Below, piece by piece: positions 4,159 to 6,639 of a stretch of DNA of 6,639 bases (position 1 is the first letter of the stretch; each line of letters starts with the position of its first letter). The notes beneath the pieces were generated by a model. That model was not told the origin of the DNA. It searched no databases and worked only from the letters and a program-made list of their open reading frames with translations. The position numbers and the translations under genes were made by a program. Source of the stretch: Firmicutes bacterium UBA4874 (GTDB taxonomy: Bacteria; Bacillota; Clostridia; Caldicoprobacterales; DTU083); assembly GCA_002399435.1 (NCBI GenBank), contig DHDO01000020.1, positions 1 to 6,639 on the forward strand. Reading direction: 5' to 3'.

Positions 4159-6639
4159 GTGAGAATCATTGCCATTGTTTCTTGTTTATTGTTTTTGCTT
4201 GCCGCTTTTCTTTTCCTTCTCATTGAAAGGAAGAAGCTGTCTGTGAAGAAAAGGCCTCATGTGATTCGTTATGCGCTTTTCTTTGGCTTATTGATCCGGT
4301 TGGTACTGGCGCCTGTCATAGAGGGGTTCCCCAATGATATGGCACTGTTCCGTTTCTGGTCCCGAAAGGCGGCAGAGAATTTTACCGGCTTGTATCAGGG
4401 AGATTTTTTCCTGGATTATCCGCCGCTCTACATGTATGTTCTCTTTCTGATCGGGAAGCTCGCGGGTTTGCTGGGGCTGGCAGGAGGGGAATGGCTGGAT
4501 ATTCTGCTGCTGAAGCTGCCCTCCATTGCAGCTGATCTGATAACGGGATATCTGCTTTATCGTGCGGCAGAGGACCGTCTGCCCGGGAACTGGCCCGTTC
4601 TTGTTTCTGCAATCTACCTGTTCAATCCTGCCGTTCTTCTGGATTCCACGGTCTGGGGACAGGTGGATTCCTTTCTGGTGATGTTTCTGGCATTGGGCTT
4701 TTTGATGCTTTCCTCCAAACGACCGGCACTTGCCGGTATCCCTCTGGCTGCAGCGGTATTGACGAAGCCTCAGGGACTGATTTTTTTGCCGGTTGTTTTT
4801 TTTGAACTGCTGAAGCGCAGGGACTGGAAGCAGCTATTGAAGACACTGGCATGCGGAATTGCTTCCATTTTTGTTGTTATTCTGCCCTTTGCGCTCCGGC
4901 AGGGACCTGCCTGGATCTTCCGCCTTTATTTCAATACGGCGGAAGGATACCCGTACGCTTCCCTGAACGCCTTTAATTTTTTCAGCTTGATCGGAGCGAA
5001 TCTAAAGTCCGATTCCGAGGCGTTTCTTATGCTTTCCTATCAGCAGTGGGGAATCCTGCTTATGATTGGCCTTACGGTATTCACAGCGATTTTGTATTGG
5101 AAGGGAAAGGGCCCGCAACTGCCTTATGTCGGTGCTGTGGCTTTCTCCATGGGTTTTTTTATGCTTTCAGTACGGATGCACGAACGGTATCTGTTCCCTG
5201 TGCTGTTTTTCCTGCTGATGATCCTGATACAGACCCGCGACAAATGGAGCCTGATCTTTTACGGTGTGGCCTCCTTTACGGTTTTTGCCAATACCTTTGC
5301 CGTGCTGGACCGGATGCTGAAGGCAGGTTCTCCGCATATCCCCCCGGGTCATCCGGTGCTGCTCCTTGTTTCTGCCCTGAACATAATTCTTTTTACTGCT
5401 GTCCTGATCTGGTCCTGGCGCAATGTGGTTCAGGGAAAGTCACAACCTCTTTATATCAGGGCGCCAAAGAAACCCCTGGAGGACGGACCCTTGTGGTTTT
5501 CCCCGGAAAAGTCCGGGGAACGCAGAACCCGCCGCCCGGAGCCGAAGGAATATGCGCCTCTTCATGTGGAAAAGAAGGATTTTGCCGTTATGGCTGTCCT
5601 GACGGCTCTTTATCTGTGCATTGCCCTGATTCATTTGGGGGATTTTGCTGTGCCCGAAACGGAATGGGTGGGAAAGAATTCCGGGGACAGCTTTGTCCTA
5701 GATCTGGGAAAGGAGCAGTATGTAGACCGCATGACGTTTTACTGCGGGCTGGGAGAAGGCGCCTGTCATGCCTGGTACGAGGATGCCAACGGGGAATACC
5801 GAAGCCTTGCAGACATGGAAATGGATGAGTTCTATAAATGGAAGGTGCTGAATGTCTCGCAGCTTACTTCCCGGATCCGAATCGAGGTGGCGGATCCCGG
5901 AGGGGCGATCAAGGAGATTGGTTTATTTGGTGAAAAGGAAGGGAAATGGAATTCCCTTGCCTTTAAGGTACGAAATACGGATGGCACCAGGGTGCAGGGG
6001 GATCTGCTTCACCTGGCGGATGAGCCGGATCTTGCCCGTCCCCGCGCCGATTACCGGAACGGCACCTATTTTGATGAGATCTATCATGTCCGGACGGCCT
6101 ATGAGCATTTGCACCGCATCAAACCCTATGAATGGACCCATCCGCCCTTTGGCAAGATTCTGATCTCCGCCGGCATTGCCCTGTTCGGCATGAATCCCTT
6201 TGGGTGGAGAATCATGGGCACTCTGACCGGGGCAGCCATGATCCCCATAATGTATTTGTTTGGAAAGAAGCTGTTTCAAAGGAGCTTCTATGGATTCTGT
6301 GCTGCTTTCCTGATGATGTTTGATTTGATGCATTTTGCCCAGACCCGGATTGCCACCATTGACAGCTATACGACCCTGTTTGTCATGCTGATGTATTATT
6401 ATATGGCGGATGCCTTTCTGCAGAAGTCTTACCGGAAAGGGTTCGGCAAATCCCTGAAGCCGCTCTTTTTCAGCGGATTGTTCTTTGGGCTGGGTGCTGC
6501 GACCAAATGGTCTGCATTGTATGGGGCGCCAGGCCTGGCTGTGCTGTTCTTTACGGCAAAATATGGGGAATATAAAGACTACAGGGCAGCAAAAGGGGGA
6601 GCAAAGGAAGATGCAAAGGGTTCTTCCTCTCCTGCCTGG
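4159..6639 (+). CDS. Dual GT-C glycosyltransferase: Gpi18-like module fused to PMT (GT39) module, 3' truncated by window
   Basis: The frame is open from GTG 4159 to the window edge (827 codons, no stop), with AGAAGGG 7 bases upstream of the start. Residues 1-430 form a polytopic GT-C-like module resembling Gpi18-type mannosyltransferases (COG5542): FPNDMALFRFW with Asp60, FLDYPPLYMY with Asp86, STVWGQVDS at 163-171, TKPQG at 202-206 and RMHERYLFP at 339-347. Residues ~431-473 are a charged linker, probably cytoplasmic; ~475-493 are a helix. Residues ~495-610 look like an extracytoplasmic discoidin (F5/8 C)-like beta-sandwich, ending GGAIKEIGLFG. From ~630 a protein O-mannosyltransferase module starts: FDEIYH with the PMT Asp639-Glu640 pair, THPPFGK at 660-666 and RIATIDSY at 730-737, then further helices. 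It should take sugar from polyprenyl-phosphate donors made by the upstream GT2 and add it to exported acceptors. Sugar, acceptor and remaining C-terminus are not visible. Motif calls are from memory, not searches. Confidence 0.88.
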   Translation, partial: MRIIAIVSCLLFLLAAFLFLLIERKKLSVKKRPHVIRYALFFGLLIRLVLAPVIEGFPNDMALFRFWSRKAAENFTGLYQGDFFLDYPPLYMYVLFLIGKLAGLLGLAGGEWLDILLLKLPSIAADLITGYLLYRAAEDRLPGNWPVLVSAIYLFNPAVLLDSTVWGQVDSFLVMFLALGFLMLSSKRPALAGIPLAAAVLTKPQGLIFLPVVFFELLKRRDWKQLLKTLACGIASIFVVILPFALRQGPAWIFRLYFNTAEGYPYASLNAFNFFSLIGANLKSDSEAFLMLSYQQWGILLMIGLTVFTAILYWKGKGPQLPYVGAVAFSMGFFMLSVRMHERYLFPVLFFLLMILIQTRDKWSLIFYGVASFTVFANTFAVLDRMLKAGSPHIPPGHPVLLLVSALNIILFTAVLIWSWRNVVQGKSQPLYIRAPKKPLEDGPLWFSPEKSGERRTRRPEPKEYAPLHVEKKDFAVMAVLTALYLCIALIHLGDFAVPETEWVGKNSGDSFVLDLGKEQYVDRMTFYCGLGEGACHAWYEDANGEYRSLADMEMDEFYKWKVLNVSQLTSRIRIEVADPGGAIKEIGLFGEKEGKWNSLAFKVRNTDGTRVQGDLLHLADEPDLARPRADYRNGTYFDEIYHVRTAYEHLHRIKPYEWTHPPFGKILISAGIALFGMNPFGWRIMGTLTGAAMIPIMYLFGKKLFQRSFYGFCAAFLMMFDLMHFAQTRIATIDSYTTLFVMLMYYYMADAFLQKSYRKGFGKSLKPLFFSGLFFGLGAATKWSALYGAPGLAVLFFTAKYGEYKDYRAAKGGAKEDAKGSSSPAW

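Noticed and set aside
5046..5828. Plus-strand 260-codon frame
   Set aside because: It lies in another phase of the dual GT-C gene and gives a Cys/Gly/Pro-rich translation with no family features, while the main frame carries consistent GT-C motifs throughout.

Overview
The window looks like a chromosomal segment of a Gram-positive anaerobe of the Firmicutes (Clostridia-like). This rests on the Firmicutes-type 23S/5S rRNA end, strong AGGAGG-type ribosome binding sites, GTG starts, and surface-protein families common in that group. Base composition of the coding part is roughly balanced. I cannot name a genus.

Layout: (1) Positions 1-270 hold the 3' end of a 23S rRNA gene, a complete 5S rRNA gene and an intrinsic terminator, which close an rRNA operon on the + strand. 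(2) Positions 281-643 are AT-rich with no supportable gene. (3) Positions 644-2307 hold two minus-strand genes, transcribed toward the rRNA operon. Each encodes a protein with a basic N-terminus, one membrane anchor and an extracytoplasmic cysteine-hydrolase domain, one NlpC/P60- or CHAP-like and one C39-like. (4) Positions 2308-2606 are a divergent promoter region with a good sigma-A-type promoter facing each way. (5) From 2607 to the right edge a + strand operon encodes a GtrB/DPM1-like polyprenyl-phosphate glycosyltransferase, a GtrA-family membrane protein, and a very long membrane protein that is still open at the window end.

The long protein (827 codons visible from a GTG at 4159) is the most interesting object. 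It reads as two GT-C glycosyltransferase modules in one chain. The N-terminal module resembles Gpi18-like mannosyltransferases (COG5542 type). The C-terminal module has the hallmark motifs of protein O-mannosyltransferases (PMT, GT39). Between them lie a charged linker, a membrane helix and a discoidin-like beta-sandwich domain.

The operon makes sense as one pathway. The GT2 enzyme would load a sugar onto a polyprenyl phosphate at the inner membrane face, GtrA would help present the lipid-linked sugar on the outer face, and the fused GT-C protein would pass the sugars to acceptors, probably secreted or cell-wall proteins. The sugar, the acceptor and any link to the divergent cysteine hydrolases are inference.
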